The notes: generated by a model from the letters alone, not told the origin. A stretch of 64,000 nt of DNA from Microbacteriaceae bacterium VKM Ac-2855 (GCA_013204985.1 JABMLG010000002.1:744001-808000), one strand, 5' to 3'. Shown: positions 1 through 9,283, counted from the stretch's first letter. Translations and numbers: made by a program.

Positions 1-1
1 C

Positions 2-838
2 CTGCTCGCTCCGGGCATCGCGTACATGGTGCTGTTCTTCCTGACTCCGCTGATCTCGTTGATCTTCACGTCGTTCCAGGCCGAGGTGCCCGACGGTGAT
101 ATCGGCGAGTACATGCCCGGATTCGTCTGGCAGAACTACCTCACGGTGATGGCCGACTACTGGCCGCACGCGATCCGTTCATTCGGTTACGCTCTCATCG
201 CGACGCTCCTGGCCCTGGCGATCAGCTATCCGTTGGCCTACTTCATCGGTGTGAAAGCCCGTTCGAAGCCCCTCCTGCAGAATCTGCTGCTCACGCTCGT
301 GATCGCGCCGTTCTTCATCAGCTTCCTCCTGCGCACTCTGGCCTGGAAGCAGATCCTCGCCGACGAGAGCGTCGTCGTGCAGACGCTCAAGGCGGTCGCG
401 ATCCTGCCGGCGGACGGCCACCTCACGGGCACGCCGTTCGCGGTGATCTTCGGTATCACCTACAACTTCATCCCGTTCATGACGCTGCCGCTCTACACGA
501 CCCTCGAGCGGTTGGACACCCGGTTCCTGGAGGCGGGCAGCGATCTCTACGCGCATCCGGCGACCGTGTTCTGGAAGGTGACGGTGCCGTTGTCGATGCC
601 GGGCATCGTCTCGGGCACCCTGCTCACCTTCATCCCCGCGGCCGGCGACTACATCAACGCCAGCCGCGACTTCCTCGGCTCCTCGCAGACCTCGATGGTC
701 GGTAACGCGATCGAGGCGAACTTCCTCACCCTCGAGAACTACCCGGCGGCGGCCGCGCTCTCGATCGTGCTGATGGCGGTCATCCTGATCATCGTCGGCT
801 TCTACGTCCGCCGCAGCGGAACGGAGGACCTCCTGTGA
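2..838 (+). CDS. ABC transporter permease, PotB-like (5' end cut by window edge)
   Basis: Membrane permease subunit of a binding-protein-dependent importer of the spermidine/putrescine type. The open frame enters from the left edge, and a first-helix stretch (LLAPGIAYMVLFF) is already under way, so the real start is upstream; the ATG at 26 lies inside that helix. About six membrane segments are readable. The cytoplasmic EAA loop that docks the ATPase is visible as EAGSDLYAHPATVFW. The stop overlaps the next start (GTGA), indicating translational coupling to the partner permease. The ATPase and binding-protein genes are expected to the left. Polyamine specificity is inferred from the family and from the GABA aminotransferases nearby. 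Confidence 0.88.
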   Translation: MLAPGIAYMVLFFLTPLISLIFTSFQAEVPDGDIGEYMPGFVWQNYLTVMADYWPHAIRSFGYALIATLLALAISYPLAYFIGVKARSKPLLQNLLLTLVIAPFFISFLLRTLAWKQILADESVVVQTLKAVAILPADGHLTGTPFAVIFGITYNFIPFMTLPLYTTLERLDTRFLEAGSDLYAHPATVFWKVTVPLSMPGIVSGTLLTFIPAAGDYINASRDFLGSSQTSMVGNAIEANFLTLENYPAAAALSIVLMAVILIIVGFYVRRSGTEDLL

Positions 839-1695
839 CGACGACAACCGGATCCGCGCAGGAGCTCCTCGGCGCACCGGCACCGAGAACCGTGCGTGAG
901 CCCCGCAGCTTCAAGGGCCTCGGGCTGGGCATCTACACCGCCATCGCCTTGATCTTCCTGCTCTTCCCGATCGCCTACACCTTTGTGTTCTCGTTCAACG
1001 ACTCACTGCGTTCGAATATCGCCTGGCGCGGTTTCACCTTCGATAAGTGGGTCTCGGCATGGACGAGCGAAGAAGTGATGACCGCGTTCGGCAACAGCCT
1101 GCTGGTCGGCCTGATCTCGACGGTTCTGGCGACCGCGCTCGGTACCGCCATCGCGATCGCGCTGGTGCGGTACCGTTTCCGGTTCCGCTCGGCGATCAGC
1201 CTGCTGCTGTTCCTGCCGATGGCGACCCCCGAAGTCGTTCTCGGAGCCGGTCTGGCCGCACAGTTCCTGGCGGTCGGAGCAGAGAAGGGACTCGTCACGA
1301 TCATCCTGGCGCACACGATGTTCTGCATCAGTTTCGTGGTCGTCACGGTCAAGGCGCGGGTCGCGAGTCTGGATCCGAGACTGGAGGAAGCGGGGCGCGA
1401 TCTCTACGCCTCGCCGGCGCAGGTCTTCTGGCGGATCACGTTCCCACTGCTGCTACCCGGCATCACGGCCGCGGCGCTGCTGAGCTTCGCGTTGAGTTTC
1501 GACGACTTCATCATCACGAACTTCAACTCCGGCTCGGTGAGTACGTTCCCGAAGTACATCTACATCGCAGCGGCTCGAGGGATCCCGGCCGAGGCCAACG
1601 TGATCGCCAGCGCCGTTTTCCTGCTGGCCATCGTCATCGTCGTGGTCACCCAGGTGAGCTCGGCGGCTCGGGCGAAACGCCTCGCCCGCCAGTAG
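835..1695 (+). CDS. ABC transporter permease, PotC-like
   Basis: Second permease of the same importer, 286 residues, with about six membrane helices and the EAA loop (EEAGRDLYASPAQVFW) that contacts the ATPase. It has the PotC-type first-helix and periplasmic pattern (YTFVFSFNDS). The GTG start at 835 overlaps the upstream stop by 4 bp, so the two subunits are made together as a heterodimer. A strong symmetrical hairpin follows at 1710-1746 and ends the operon. The substrate is probably a polyamine or related amine; this is family knowledge, not seen in the sequence. Confidence 0.9.
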   Translation: MTTTTGSAQELLGAPAPRTVREPRSFKGLGLGIYTAIALIFLLFPIAYTFVFSFNDSLRSNIAWRGFTFDKWVSAWTSEEVMTAFGNSLLVGLISTVLATALGTAIAIALVRYRFRFRSAISLLLFLPMATPEVVLGAGLAAQFLAVGAEKGLVTIILAHTMFCISFVVVTVKARVASLDPRLEEAGRDLYASPAQVFWRITFPLLLPGITAAALLSFALSFDDFIITNFNSGSVSTFPKYIYIAAARGIPAEANVIASAVFLLAIVIVVVTQVSSAARAKRLARQ

Positions 1696-1709
1696 CGGCT
1701 GGTCTCACC

Positions 1710-1746
1710 CTGCGAGGGACCCCGCCTCGGTTCGGGTCCCTCGCAG
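1710..1746. terminator. Bidirectional terminator, short copy of the CTGCGAGGGACCC palindrome
   Basis: A perfect 13-bp inverted repeat (1710-1722 with 1734-1746) and an 11-nt loop lie between the stop of the permease operon and the convergent asparaginase stop. The arms match the outer arms of the longer palindromes at 8062-8146 and 16653-16727. Confidence 0.8.
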
Positions 1747-1754
1747 ACGGCGGG

Positions 1755-2750
1755 TCAGACGTAAGAGGCGCGGATGACGCCGACGGGTCGTCCGCCACCG
1801 TGCACGGTGAGGGCGAGACGCGAGAGCACGTCGTTCGCGGCGGCGCGTTCGACGACGCCCTCCTCGACCAGGAGCTTCAGCGCCACTACGGTCGCGGCTC
1901 GCAGACTGCCGTCGAGCATCTTCAGCGCGATGGTGGTCCCGTCGGGCGCCGCCATGATCATCACACCCTCGGCGCCGAGCTTGGCGACAAGGCCGAGTTT
2001 CTCGATCACAACGGTGTTATCGCGTCCGGGGCCGTCGATCGCCCACGCGTTGTCCAGGATCGCCCGGGTCAGGATGCCCGCCTGGCGGTACAGCCCGAAC
2101 GGTGACGCGGGGGAGGAGGAGACGATCTTCGAGATCCCCTTGGCCAGCGCCAGGAGCGACATCGCGTGCACGGGGGCGCCGCAGCCGTCGATCGCGGTGT
2201 GCGCCACGCGCTCGCCGGTCATCCGCTCGACCGTTTCTCTGATGTGCACCTGCAACGGATGCGCGGGGTCGAGATAGCTGCCGATGTCCCAGCGGTTCTG
2301 CACGCAGGCGAGCAGCATCGCGGCGTGCTTGCCGGAGCAGTTCATGAAGAGCGCATCCGGACCACCGCCCGCGCGTACGATCTGCTGGCGGGTCGTGGAG
2401 TCGCCCGGCCAATCGGCCGGGCACTGCAGTGCGGTGTGATCGAGGCCTGCGCGAAGCAGCAGGTTCTGCACGAGGGCGACCTGTTGCGGCAGCGCGGCAT
2501 GGCTCGCGGTCGCGATCACGGCCTCGGGCCCGTCGAGCTCGACACCGGCGGTCATCACAGCGAGCACTTGAAAGGGCTTCATGCACGAGCGCGGCAGGAT
2601 CGCCGCTTCCGGGTTGCCGAGACGGCGGGTGACGGATCCGTCGGGCGCGAGCAGAACGGCGGAGCCCGCGTGCCGCGACTCCACGAATCCGCTGCGCTCG
2701 ACGACGGCCAGCTCGACGGCTTCGGTGACGGTGAAGGTTCCGGATGGCAT
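1755..2750 (-). CDS. L-asparaginase, PF06089 family (Rhizobium etli type)
   Basis: Predicted cytoplasmic enzyme hydrolysing L-asparagine to aspartate and ammonia; 331 residues from the ATG at 2750. That start fits the family and has a CAAGAT box 6 nt upstream; the longer in-frame ATG at 2792 would add an unusual N-terminus. Family signatures are SCMK (Ser55-Lys58, the SxxK nucleophile motif), CSGKHAAM and DGCGAP, which match the zinc and catalytic positions of the R. etli inducible enzyme. It is convergent with the permease operon and downstream of gabT on the same strand, separated from it by a hairpin. Confidence 0.85.
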   Translation of the reverse strand: MPSGTFTVTEAVELAVVERSGFVESRHAGSAVLLAPDGSVTRRLGNPEAAILPRSCMKPFQVLAVMTAGVELDGPEAVIATASHAALPQQVALVQNLLLRAGLDHTALQCPADWPGDSTTRQQIVRAGGGPDALFMNCSGKHAAMLLACVQNRWDIGSYLDPAHPLQVHIRETVERMTGERVAHTAIDGCGAPVHAMSLLALAKGISKIVSSSPASPFGLYRQAGILTRAILDNAWAIDGPGRDNTVVIEKLGLVAKLGAEGVMIMAAPDGTTIALKMLDGSLRAATVVALKLLVEEGVVERAAANDVLSRLALTVHGGGRPVGVIRASYV

Positions 2751-2782
2751 TCGTCTATCTTGGCATCCGACGCGCTGCGGTC

Positions 2783-2817
2783 CCGGTCGCACGCGCGTGA
2801 CGTGCGCCCGCGACCGG
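2783..2817 (-). terminator. Hairpin after the first GABA aminotransferase
   Basis: CCGGTCGC (2783-2790) pairs with GCGACCGG (2810-2817), with inner GCACG/CGTGC pairing. It lies just beyond the aminotransferase stop on the minus strand. No clear U-tract follows, so the termination role is likely but not certain. Confidence 0.5.
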
Positions 2818-2837
2818 AACCCTGGAGCCGTCGACGA

Positions 2838-4199
2838 CTAGAGCGTGGCGAAGCCGTCGGCGAGCACCGACAGGGCGTCGTCGAGCAGTTCGTCGGTGAC
2901 CGCCAGGCTCGGCAGGAATCGGAGCACGTTGCCGTACGTGCCGGCGCTGAGGACGAGCACGCCGTGCTGAGCGGCGTAGTCCACGATCGCGGTCACCGCG
3001 GCGGCGTTGGGCGCCTTGGTCGTGGCGCCGGTACCGGGCTGGACCAATTCGATGGCGACCATCGCGCCGATGCCGCGCACGTCGCCGATGATGTCGAAGC
3101 GCCGCTGCAACTCGAGCAGGGCGGGAATGAGGCGCGCGCCGATGCGGGCGCCCTCCGCGAGCAGATTATCGGACTCGATCCGCTCGAAGACGGCGACGGC
3201 CGCGGCCGCCGCGACCGGGTTGCCGCCGAAGGTGCCTCCGAGCCCGCCGGGCTGAGCCGCGTCCATGATCTCGGAGCGGCCCGTGACGCCGGCGATCGGC
3301 AGACCGCCGGCGATGCCCTTCGCCGAGAGGACCACATCCGGCACCAGGCCGAAGTGCTCGCTCGCGAAGTAGGCACCGGTGCGCGCCATGCCGCTCTGGA
3401 TCTCGTCGGCGACGAAGACGATGCCGTTGTCGGTGCACCATTTCTGCAGCGCGACGAGGTAGCCCTCGGCGGGCACCATGAAACCACCCTCGCCCTGGAT
3501 CGGTTCGACGACGAGGCATGCGAGGTCACTCGCGCCCACCGTCTTCTCGAGGTAAGCGATGGTGCGTGCTGCGGCTTCGGCACCGGTCAGCCCGTCGTGG
3601 TACGGGTACGAGCTGGGGGCGCGGTAGACATCGCCGGCGAACGGGCCGAAGCCGAGTCCGTACGGCAGGGCCTTGAAGTTCATCGCCATCGTCAGGTTCG
3701 TGCGGCCGTGATAAGCGTGATCGAGCACGGCGACGCCGGGGCGGCCCGTGTACTTCCGGGCGATCTTCACCGCGTTCTCCACCGCTTCGGCACCGGAGTT
3801 GAGCAGCACGGTCTTCTTCGCGTGCGTGCCGGGCGTGTGCTCGGCGAGCAGCTCGGCGACCCGCACGTACTCCTCGTACGGCGTCACGGTGAAGAGGGTG
3901 TGCGTGACCTTGTTCAGCTGCGCCGTCGCGGCCGCCACAACGGCTTCGTCCGTGTGACCGATGGTCGTGACGCCGATGCCGGCCCCGAGGTCGATGAACT
4001 GATTCCCGTCGACGTCCACGAGGATGGCGCCGTGGGCGCGATCGATGTAGACCGGCAGCGCTGTGCCGACACCCGCGGGGACCACCGCCAGACGTCGTTC
4101 GTGGATCGCCTGCGACTTCGGACCGGGGATCGCCGTGGCGATCCGGCGTTCCTGCGGAACGGTCGACGTGGGAACCTGGGGAGCGAGCGTGTCTGTCAT
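2838..4199 (-). CDS. gabT: 4-aminobutyrate aminotransferase (first copy)
   Basis: PLP enzyme moving the amino group of GABA to 2-oxoglutarate, giving succinate semialdehyde and glutamate; 453 residues, the usual class III length. Readable signatures: GHTDEAVV near the N-terminus, LNSGAEAVENAVKIAR for cofactor phosphate binding, DHAYHGRT, VVEPIQGEGG, FVADEIQSG with the cofactor aspartate, and SAKGIAGG with the Schiff-base lysine. A TACACT box lies 9 nt before the ATG. A paralog lies at 5623-6960. Together with the PotBC-like importer it suggests putrescine/GABA breakdown; no succinate-semialdehyde dehydrogenase is in the window. Confidence 0.92.
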   Translation of the reverse strand: MTDTLAPQVPTSTVPQERRIATAIPGPKSQAIHERRLAVVPAGVGTALPVYIDRAHGAILVDVDGNQFIDLGAGIGVTTIGHTDEAVVAAATAQLNKVTHTLFTVTPYEEYVRVAELLAEHTPGTHAKKTVLLNSGAEAVENAVKIARKYTGRPGVAVLDHAYHGRTNLTMAMNFKALPYGLGFGPFAGDVYRAPSSYPYHDGLTGAEAAARTIAYLEKTVGASDLACLVVEPIQGEGGFMVPAEGYLVALQKWCTDNGIVFVADEIQSGMARTGAYFASEHFGLVPDVVLSAKGIAGGLPIAGVTGRSEIMDAAQPGGLGGTFGGNPVAAAAAVAVFERIESDNLLAEGARIGARLIPALLELQRRFDIIGDVRGIGAMVAIELVQPGTGATTKAPNAAAVTAIVDYAAQHGVLVLSAGTYGNVLRFLPSLAVTDELLDDALSVLADGFATL

Positions 4200-4291
4200 C
4201 GTGCAGACAGTGTAACCACGGCGACGCGTCGACGGGCGAACACGCGACAGGGCTTATCGCCAGGAATTGGCACTCGATTGTAAGGAATTCG

Positions 4292-4759
4292 ATGAAAAAC
4301 AGCCACGAATACGCGGTCTCGGTGGTCTGGGAAGGTAATCGCGGTACCGGTACGAGCGGTTACCGCGACTACGGGCGCCAGCACACGGTCTCGGCGGAGG
4401 GCAAGCACGATATCGCCGGCTCGGCCGATCGCCCCTTCCGTGGCGACCCCGACCGCTGGAATCCCGAGCAGATGCTGCTCGGTGCGCTGGCGCAGTGCCA
4501 CATGCTGTCGTTCCTGCATGTCGCCGTTATGAACGGCGTCGTGGTCACGGACTACAGCGACGACGCGATCGGCACGATGGTGCAGGAGGGCGACGGGGGT
4601 CGTTTCACCAGCGTGACGCTCCGGCCCAGGGTGACGATCGCGGATCCGGCGCAGCTCGAACTCGCGCAGTCGCTGCACGGCAGCGCGAGCGAACTGTGCT
4701 TCATAGCGTCATCGGTGAACTTCCCGGTCGGCCACGATCCGGTCACCACCACCACCTGA
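4292..4759 (+). CDS. OsmC/Ohr family peroxiredoxin-like protein
   Basis: Small cytoplasmic thiol protein of the OsmC family, which reduces organic hydroperoxides or protects against osmotic/oxidative stress; 155 residues. The two redox cysteines are Cys69 (LAQCHML) and Cys136 (ELCFIA), at standard spacing. The N-terminal HEYAVSVVWEGN and the PEQMLLGALAQC core are typical of the YhfA-like branch. It is divergent from gabT across a 92-bp gap, with TAAGGA about 6 nt before the ATG as ribosome binding site. It converges on the acyltransferase. Confidence 0.88.
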   Translation: MKNSHEYAVSVVWEGNRGTGTSGYRDYGRQHTVSAEGKHDIAGSADRPFRGDPDRWNPEQMLLGALAQCHMLSFLHVAVMNGVVVTDYSDDAIGTMVQEGDGGRFTSVTLRPRVTIADPAQLELAQSLHGSASELCFIASSVNFPVGHDPVTTTT

Positions 4760-4797
4760 TCGGAAGCCGGTCCGCACGGAGGTCGACGCCGGGAGCC

Positions 4798-5553
4798 TCA
4801 GCGCCGCTCGTGCGGCAGAGCCTGACGGATGCGGTCGACCGTGCCGACGGCCGGCGCCTCGTTGTAGGCGTTGGCGAGTTCCTGGCCCGAGAGCGCGTGG
4901 ATCGCGGCCATCACCTCATCCGTCGCGTGCCGACGCGCACGACCCGAATCCGCGGATCCGTGCGGCGAGAGGTCGAGCGGTTCGCCGAAGCGGACGGTGA
5001 TCCGGTGCAGGCGCGGAACTCTCGCGCCGGGCGGCTGCAACTCGGGTGTTCCGATCAAGCCGACGGGCACGACCGGCGAGCCCGTGATCAGCGCCAGCCA
5101 CGCGACTCCTGTGCGGCCGCGGTAGAGCCGACCGTCACGCGAACGGGTGCCCTCCGGGTAGATCGCGAAGGCACTGTCGTTCTCGAGGATCGCCCGGCCC
5201 ATGTCGAGGGCGGACTGCGCAGCCTGACCCGCACCGCGCTCGACCGGCACGGCACCGACACTGCTGAAGAACGATTTCGAGGCCGCCCCCTTGATCCCGG
5301 TGCCGGTGAAGTACTCCGACTTTGCGAGGAACTGCACCGGCCGCGGCGCCAACAGGGTGATCACCGGACTGTCGATGAACGACAGGTGGTTGCTGGCGAG
5401 CAGCACACGCCCACTCATCGGCACGTTGTCGCGGCCTTCGACGTGCGGCCGGTAGACGAGACGGCCGATGCCGCCGATCGCGAAGCGCGCAAAGCGAGCG
5501 GAGTCGCCGATCTCCGGGGGAGTGGGCAGGGAGGCCTCGTCGTCGGTGCGCAT
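4798..5553 (-). CDS. 1-acyl-sn-glycerol-3-phosphate acyltransferase (PlsC family)
   Basis: Membrane-associated enzyme adding a second acyl chain to lysophosphatidic acid in phospholipid synthesis; 251 residues. Motifs: NHLSFID (catalytic His56, Asp61 of HX4D), the FFSSVGAVPVERG stretch for glycerol-phosphate binding, and YPEGTRSRDG (motif III). The C-terminus is degenerate and charged. The start is supported by TAGCCT 7 nt upstream, i.e. a leaderless mRNA. The promoter abuts the terminator of the upstream aminotransferase. Other members acylate lysophospholipids or glycolipids, so the substrate is a family inference. Confidence 0.85.
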   Translation of the reverse strand: MRTDDEASLPTPPEIGDSARFARFAIGGIGRLVYRPHVEGRDNVPMSGRVLLASNHLSFIDSPVITLLAPRPVQFLAKSEYFTGTGIKGAASKSFFSSVGAVPVERGAGQAAQSALDMGRAILENDSAFAIYPEGTRSRDGRLYRGRTGVAWLALITGSPVVPVGLIGTPELQPPGARVPRLHRITVRFGEPLDLSPHGSADSGRARRHATDEVMAAIHALSGQELANAYNEAPAVGTVDRIRQALPHERR

Positions 5554-5566
5554 CCGGACGAGGCTA
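5554..5566 (-). promoter_or_regulatory. -10 box of plsC-like gene (leaderless start)
   Basis: TAGCCT on the minus strand (5561-5566) is followed by 7 nt and the ATG; there is no Shine-Dalgarno sequence. Confidence 0.5.
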
Positions 5567-5568
5567 CC

Positions 5569-5602
5569 GGCGTGTTCATTCCGGGCTCGGAATGAACACG
5601 CC
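5569..5602 (-). terminator. Terminator of the second GABA aminotransferase
   Basis: A perfect 14-bp stem (5569-5582 with 5589-5602) with a 6-nt loop lies 20 nt past the aminotransferase stop on the minus strand and directly upstream of the acyltransferase promoter. Confidence 0.8.
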
Positions 5603-5622
5603 TCCGGCTGACCCGCCCGGCC

Positions 5623-6960
5623 CTAGGCGCTGAGCCTCGCCAACGCTTCTTCGATCACGGTGGCCGCGTCGTCGATGAGTTCCTCGGAGATGACCACGCT
5701 CGGCATGATCCGCAGCACGCTGTCCCAGCTGCCTGCATCCAGCGCGATGACACCGTTCGTCGTGACGTGCTTGAGCACCGCCGTCAACGCCTCCGGGTTC
5801 TGCTTCTTCGTGCCAGGAACGACCAGTTCGACGCCGAACATCACGCCCTTGCCGCGCACCTCGCCGACGACGGAGAACCTCGACGCCCAGTCGCCGATCC
5901 GCGCCCAGAGCAGCCTCTCGACACGCTGCGCCTCAGCGATCAGGCCCTCGGACTCGATGGCCTCGAAGGTGGCCAGCGCTGCGGCCGTCGAGACGGGGTT
6001 GCCGCCGAAGGTGCCGCCGATTCCGCCGGGCTGCACCGCGTCCATGATCTCGGCGCGCCCAGTGACCGCGGCGAGTGGGAAGCCGCCGGCGATGCCCTTG
6101 GCCGTGGTGATGAGATCGGGCACGACGCCGTGGTGCTCGATGGAGTACCAGGCGCCGGTGCGGGCGATCCCCGCCTGGATCTCATCCGCGACGAAGACGA
6201 TTCCGTTCTCGGTGCAGAACTCGGAGAGGCGCTTGAAGTAGCCGTCGGCCGGGATGATGATTCCACCGTCGCCCTGGATCGGCTCGACGAACAGTGCCGC
6301 GAGCTCGGTGGCGCCGATGTGCGTGTTGATGTAGTCGATCGAGCGTTCGGCCGCCTCGAGGCCCGTCATTCCTTCCGGGTCACGGAAGGGGTAGCTGATG
6401 GGCAACGAGTAGATTTCGCCGGGGAACGGGCCCATGCCGGCGCGCTCCGGCCAGGGGCGGTACGTCATCGCCATCGTCAGGTTCGTACGACCGTGGAAGG
6501 CGTGGTCGAGTGTGGCGATCGCGCGGCGACCGGTGAACTTGCGGGCGATCTTCACCGCGTTCTCCACGGCTTCGGCGCCCGAGTTCACCAGGATCGAGTG
6601 CTTCTCGAAGTCGCCGGGGGTGATCTCGGCGAGCTTCTCCGCGACCTTCACGTAGTTCTCGTACGGGGTGACGGTGAACAGGGTGTGCGTCAGCTTCGTC
6701 GCCTGTTCGGCCGCCGCCGCCGCGACAGCCGGGTGCGCGTGGCCGATGGTCGTGACGCCGATGCCGCAGCCCAGATCGATGAGACGGTTGCCGTCGACAT
6801 CGACGAGGATCGCGCCCGAGGCGTGGTCCATGTAAATGTTGGCGAGGGTGCCAGCGCCCCGCGAGACGCTCGCGACCCGGCGCTCCTGCAACGCGACCGA
6901 GCGCGGGCCCGGTAGCTCAGTGACGAGGGAGCGGGACTGGGGAACCGAGAATTCGCGCAT
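5623..6960 (-). CDS. gabT: 4-aminobutyrate aminotransferase (second copy)
   Basis: Class III PLP aminotransferase of 445 residues, clearly paralogous to the copy at 2838-4199 (shared LNSGAEAVENAVKIARK, FVADEIQ.G.ART, AKGIAGG, GGTFGGNPV). It probably works on GABA or a close omega-amino acid. The ATG at 6960 is chosen over the in-frame ATG at 6969 because TAGCAT lies exactly 7 nt before it, the leaderless pattern used throughout this window. It is its own transcription unit: divergent from the FKBP lipoprotein gene and closed by the hairpin at 5569-5602. The two copies may differ in substrate. Confidence 0.9.
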   Translation of the reverse strand: MREFSVPQSRSLVTELPGPRSVALQERRVASVSRGAGTLANIYMDHASGAILVDVDGNRLIDLGCGIGVTTIGHAHPAVAAAAAEQATKLTHTLFTVTPYENYVKVAEKLAEITPGDFEKHSILVNSGAEAVENAVKIARKFTGRRAIATLDHAFHGRTNLTMAMTYRPWPERAGMGPFPGEIYSLPISYPFRDPEGMTGLEAAERSIDYINTHIGATELAALFVEPIQGDGGIIIPADGYFKRLSEFCTENGIVFVADEIQAGIARTGAWYSIEHHGVVPDLITTAKGIAGGFPLAAVTGRAEIMDAVQPGGIGGTFGGNPVSTAAALATFEAIESEGLIAEAQRVERLLWARIGDWASRFSVVGEVRGKGVMFGVELVVPGTKKQNPEALTAVLKHVTTNGVIALDAGSWDSVLRIMPSVVISEELIDDAATVIEEALARLSA

Positions 6961-6973
6961 GGCGACCATGCTA
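6961..6973 (-). promoter_or_regulatory. -10 box of second gabT
   Basis: TAGCAT on the minus strand (6968-6973) lies 7 nt before the ATG at 6960 and decides the start choice. Confidence 0.45.
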
Positions 6974-7096
6974 GGTCAGCTATTCCGAGCGGCGCCTCAG
7001 CCGCGCCCGCATCCAGCCCTTCCCGAGATACGGTCGCCACAATGACAGTCTCCCCACTCGTTCGACCGGCTCCGCCGCGTCACGGAAAGGTGCCCT

Positions 7097-8059
7097 GTGC
7101 GCAGAAACCTCGCGATCCTCGCCGTCCTCGGCTCGACCCTCGCCCTCGCTGCCTGCACGGGCTCCACGTCGGAGACGGCCACGCCGACCCCGACTGCGCT
7201 GAGTTGTGCGAGCAGCGGAACCGCCTCCGACTCCGTCGAGAGCAGCGGCGACTTCGGCGCGAAGCCGATCACGATCTTCCCGTCGCCGCTCGAGGTCGAC
7301 ACGACGGAGGTGAGCGTGGCGAGCGAGGGGACGGGCGCGACCGTCGCCGAGGGTGACACCGTGCTGATGGACTACACGCTGTACAACGGCACGACCGGGG
7401 CCGAGTTCAACGCGAGCGGATACGCGGCCGGCGGCCACGCGGCGCTCGAGGTCGATGCCGAGCAGTACCTGGTGGGGCTCGTCAAGGCGGTGAACTGCGC
7501 GACCGTCGGTTCGCGCGTAGTAGCCGTGGTCCCTCCGGCGGATGCGTTCGGAGCCGAGGGCAACACCACCTACGGACTCGGCGCGACAGACTCGATCGTG
7601 ATGGTCATCGACGTCGAATCGATCATCCCGACGGCCGCGGACGGCGAGCCGCAGACGCCGGTCGACGGCTTGCCGACCGTTGTGCTCGACGACACTGGCG
7701 CCCCCACCGTGACGATCCCCGACACCGCGGCGCCCGCCGAGCTCCAGCTCGAGGTCTTGAAGAAGGGCGCCGGGGCGGCCGTCGTCGACGGCGACAGCCT
7801 GATCGTGCAGTACCAGGGCGTCAACTGGACCACGGGCGAGGTCTTCGACCAGAGCTGGGGCTCCGGTACACCCGCGTCGTTCGGAACCGGCGACGTCATC
7901 CAGGGCTTCTCGGAGGCGGTGGTGGGCCAGACCGTCGGCTCGCAGGTGCTGGTCGTGATCCCGCCGGACAAGGGCTATGGCACCAGCGGTCAGTCCAGCG
8001 CCGGCATCTCGGGCACGGACACCCTCGTCTTCGTGATCGACATCCTCGCGATCAACTGA
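7097..8059 (+). CDS. FKBP-type peptidyl-prolyl isomerase lipoprotein with two domains
   Basis: Extracytoplasmic prolyl cis-trans isomerase anchored as a lipoprotein; 320 residues. The GTG start is preceded by GGAAAGG. The signal peptide ends in a lipobox (LAAC, Cys20) followed by a Ser/Thr linker. Two FKBP domains follow, about residues 70-175 and 220-320. The C-terminal one keeps the hallmark pattern ([32 protein letters not shown]); the N-terminal one is more divergent ([16 protein letters not shown]) and may be non-catalytic. Likely role: folding of exported proteins. A long palindromic terminator follows before dxr. Confidence 0.87.
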   Translation: MRRNLAILAVLGSTLALAACTGSTSETATPTPTALSCASSGTASDSVESSGDFGAKPITIFPSPLEVDTTEVSVASEGTGATVAEGDTVLMDYTLYNGTTGAEFNASGYAAGGHAALEVDAEQYLVGLVKAVNCATVGSRVVAVVPPADAFGAEGNTTYGLGATDSIVMVIDVESIIPTAADGEPQTPVDGLPTVVLDDTGAPTVTIPDTAAPAELQLEVLKKGAGAAVVDGDSLIVQYQGVNWTTGEVFDQSWGSGTPASFGTGDVIQGFSEAVVGQTVGSQVLVVIPPDKGYGTSGQSSAGISGTDTLVFVIDILAIN

Positions 8060-8061
8060 CC

Positions 8062-8146
8062 CCGCCCTGCGAGGGACCCGCCCTGTGCGCGTCGGACCCG
8101 CGCAGGGCGGGTCCGACGCGCACAGAAGGGGTCCCTCGCAGGGCGG
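8062..8146 (+). terminator. Two-tier palindromic terminator (long copy of CTGCGAGGGACCC element)
   Basis: Outer arms of 18 bp (8062-8079 with 8129-8146) and inner arms of 18 bp (8083-8100 with 8108-8125) around a 7-nt loop form one hairpin of about 85 nt just after the FKBP stop. The same two-tier design recurs at 16653-16727. Confidence 0.75.
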
Positions 8147-8187
8147 CGTGGGCAGCGGATGGTGGCGGCGCGTGGCACGATGGCGGG

Positions 8188-9270
8188 ATGCGCAGAGTGC
8201 TGATCCTCGGATCGACCGGATCCATCGGAACCCAGGCCCTGGACGTGATCGCCGCGAACCGCGACCGCTTCGAGGTGGTCGGCCTCGCCGCAGGCAGCAA
8301 CCGCGCGGCCGTCGCCGAGCAGGCCCGTACCTTCGGCGTCGAGCACACCGCATTCGGCGCGGATGAGGCGGAGCAGCTCATCCGCACCGTCGATGCGGAT
8401 GTGGTGCTGAACGGAATCACGGGTTCGGTCGGGCTCGGCCCGACCCTCGCCGCGCTCGAGACTGGCCGCACCCTCGCGCTCGCCAACAAGGAGTCGCTCA
8501 TCGTGGGTGGCGAGCTGGTCACCTCGATCGCCGCCCCCGGACAGATCGTGCCGGTCGATTCCGAGCACTCCGCGATCGCGCAGTGCCTGCGGTCCGGATC
8601 CGCCGGCGAGGTTCGCCGGCTCGTGCTCACCGCATCGGGCGGACCCTTCCGCGGCCGTGCCCGCGCCTCCCTGCGCGACGTGACTCCGGCCGAAGCGCTT
8701 GCGCATCCGACGTGGGACATGGGCCTGGTCGTCACGACCAACTCGTCGACCCTGGTGAACAAAGGGCTCGAAGTGATCGAGGCGCACCTGCTCTTCGACG
8801 TGCCCTACGAGCGGATCGCCGTGACCGTGCATCCGCAGTCGGTGATCCACTCGATGGTCGAGTTCGTCGACGGCTCGACCATCGCGCAGGCCTCACCGCC
8901 CGACATGCGGCTGCCGATCTCGCTCGGCCTGGACTGGCCCGAACGCGTCGCCGGCGTCGGCGTCCCGCTCGACTGGAGCCGCGCGCACAGCTGGAACTTC
9001 GAGCCCCTCGATGAGGAGGCGTTCCCGTCGGTCGCTCTCGCCAAGCGAGTCGGCACGGCCGGCGGGTCCTACCCGGCCGTCTTCAACGCCGCGAACGAGC
9101 AGGCGGTGCACGCCTTCCACGCCGGGCGCATCGGTTACCTCGACATCCTCAGCACGATCGAGGCGGTCGTCGACGCGCACACGGTCGATGGACCGCTCAC
9201 CCGCGCCTCGCTCGCTGCGGCGGAGCAGTGGGCGCGACGTGCGGCGGATGCGCGGATCGCCGCCGCCTGA
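8188..9270 (+). CDS. dxr: 1-deoxy-D-xylulose 5-phosphate reductoisomerase
   Basis: Second enzyme of the MEP isoprenoid pathway: NADPH-dependent rearrangement and reduction of DXP to MEP, needing Mg2+ or Mn2+. 360 residues, slightly short at the C-terminus. Motifs: LGSTGSIG (NADPH loop, from residue 6), [21 protein letters not shown] with metal ligands, TASGGPFR, and HPTWDMG with the mobile-loop His and Trp. CACGAT lies 6 nt before the ATG, suggesting a leaderless mRNA. Another MEP gene, ispG, follows 4 kb downstream, with an M50 protease before it, the usual actinobacterial grouping. Confidence 0.95.
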   Translation: MRRVLILGSTGSIGTQALDVIAANRDRFEVVGLAAGSNRAAVAEQARTFGVEHTAFGADEAEQLIRTVDADVVLNGITGSVGLGPTLAALETGRTLALANKESLIVGGELVTSIAAPGQIVPVDSEHSAIAQCLRSGSAGEVRRLVLTASGGPFRGRARASLRDVTPAEALAHPTWDMGLVVTTNSSTLVNKGLEVIEAHLLFDVPYERIAVTVHPQSVIHSMVEFVDGSTIAQASPPDMRLPISLGLDWPERVAGVGVPLDWSRAHSWNFEPLDEEAFPSVALAKRVGTAGGSYPAVFNAANEQAVHAFHAGRIGYLDILSTIEAVVDAHTVDGPLTRASLAAAEQWARRAADARIAAA

Positions 9271-9283
9271 TCCTCGCTTGCCC

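Noticed and set aside
2166-4283. A 705-residue plus-strand frame opposite gabT and the asparaginase gene
   Set aside because: Arginine/histidine/aspartate-rich shadow of the minus-strand genes; no domain, no start signal.
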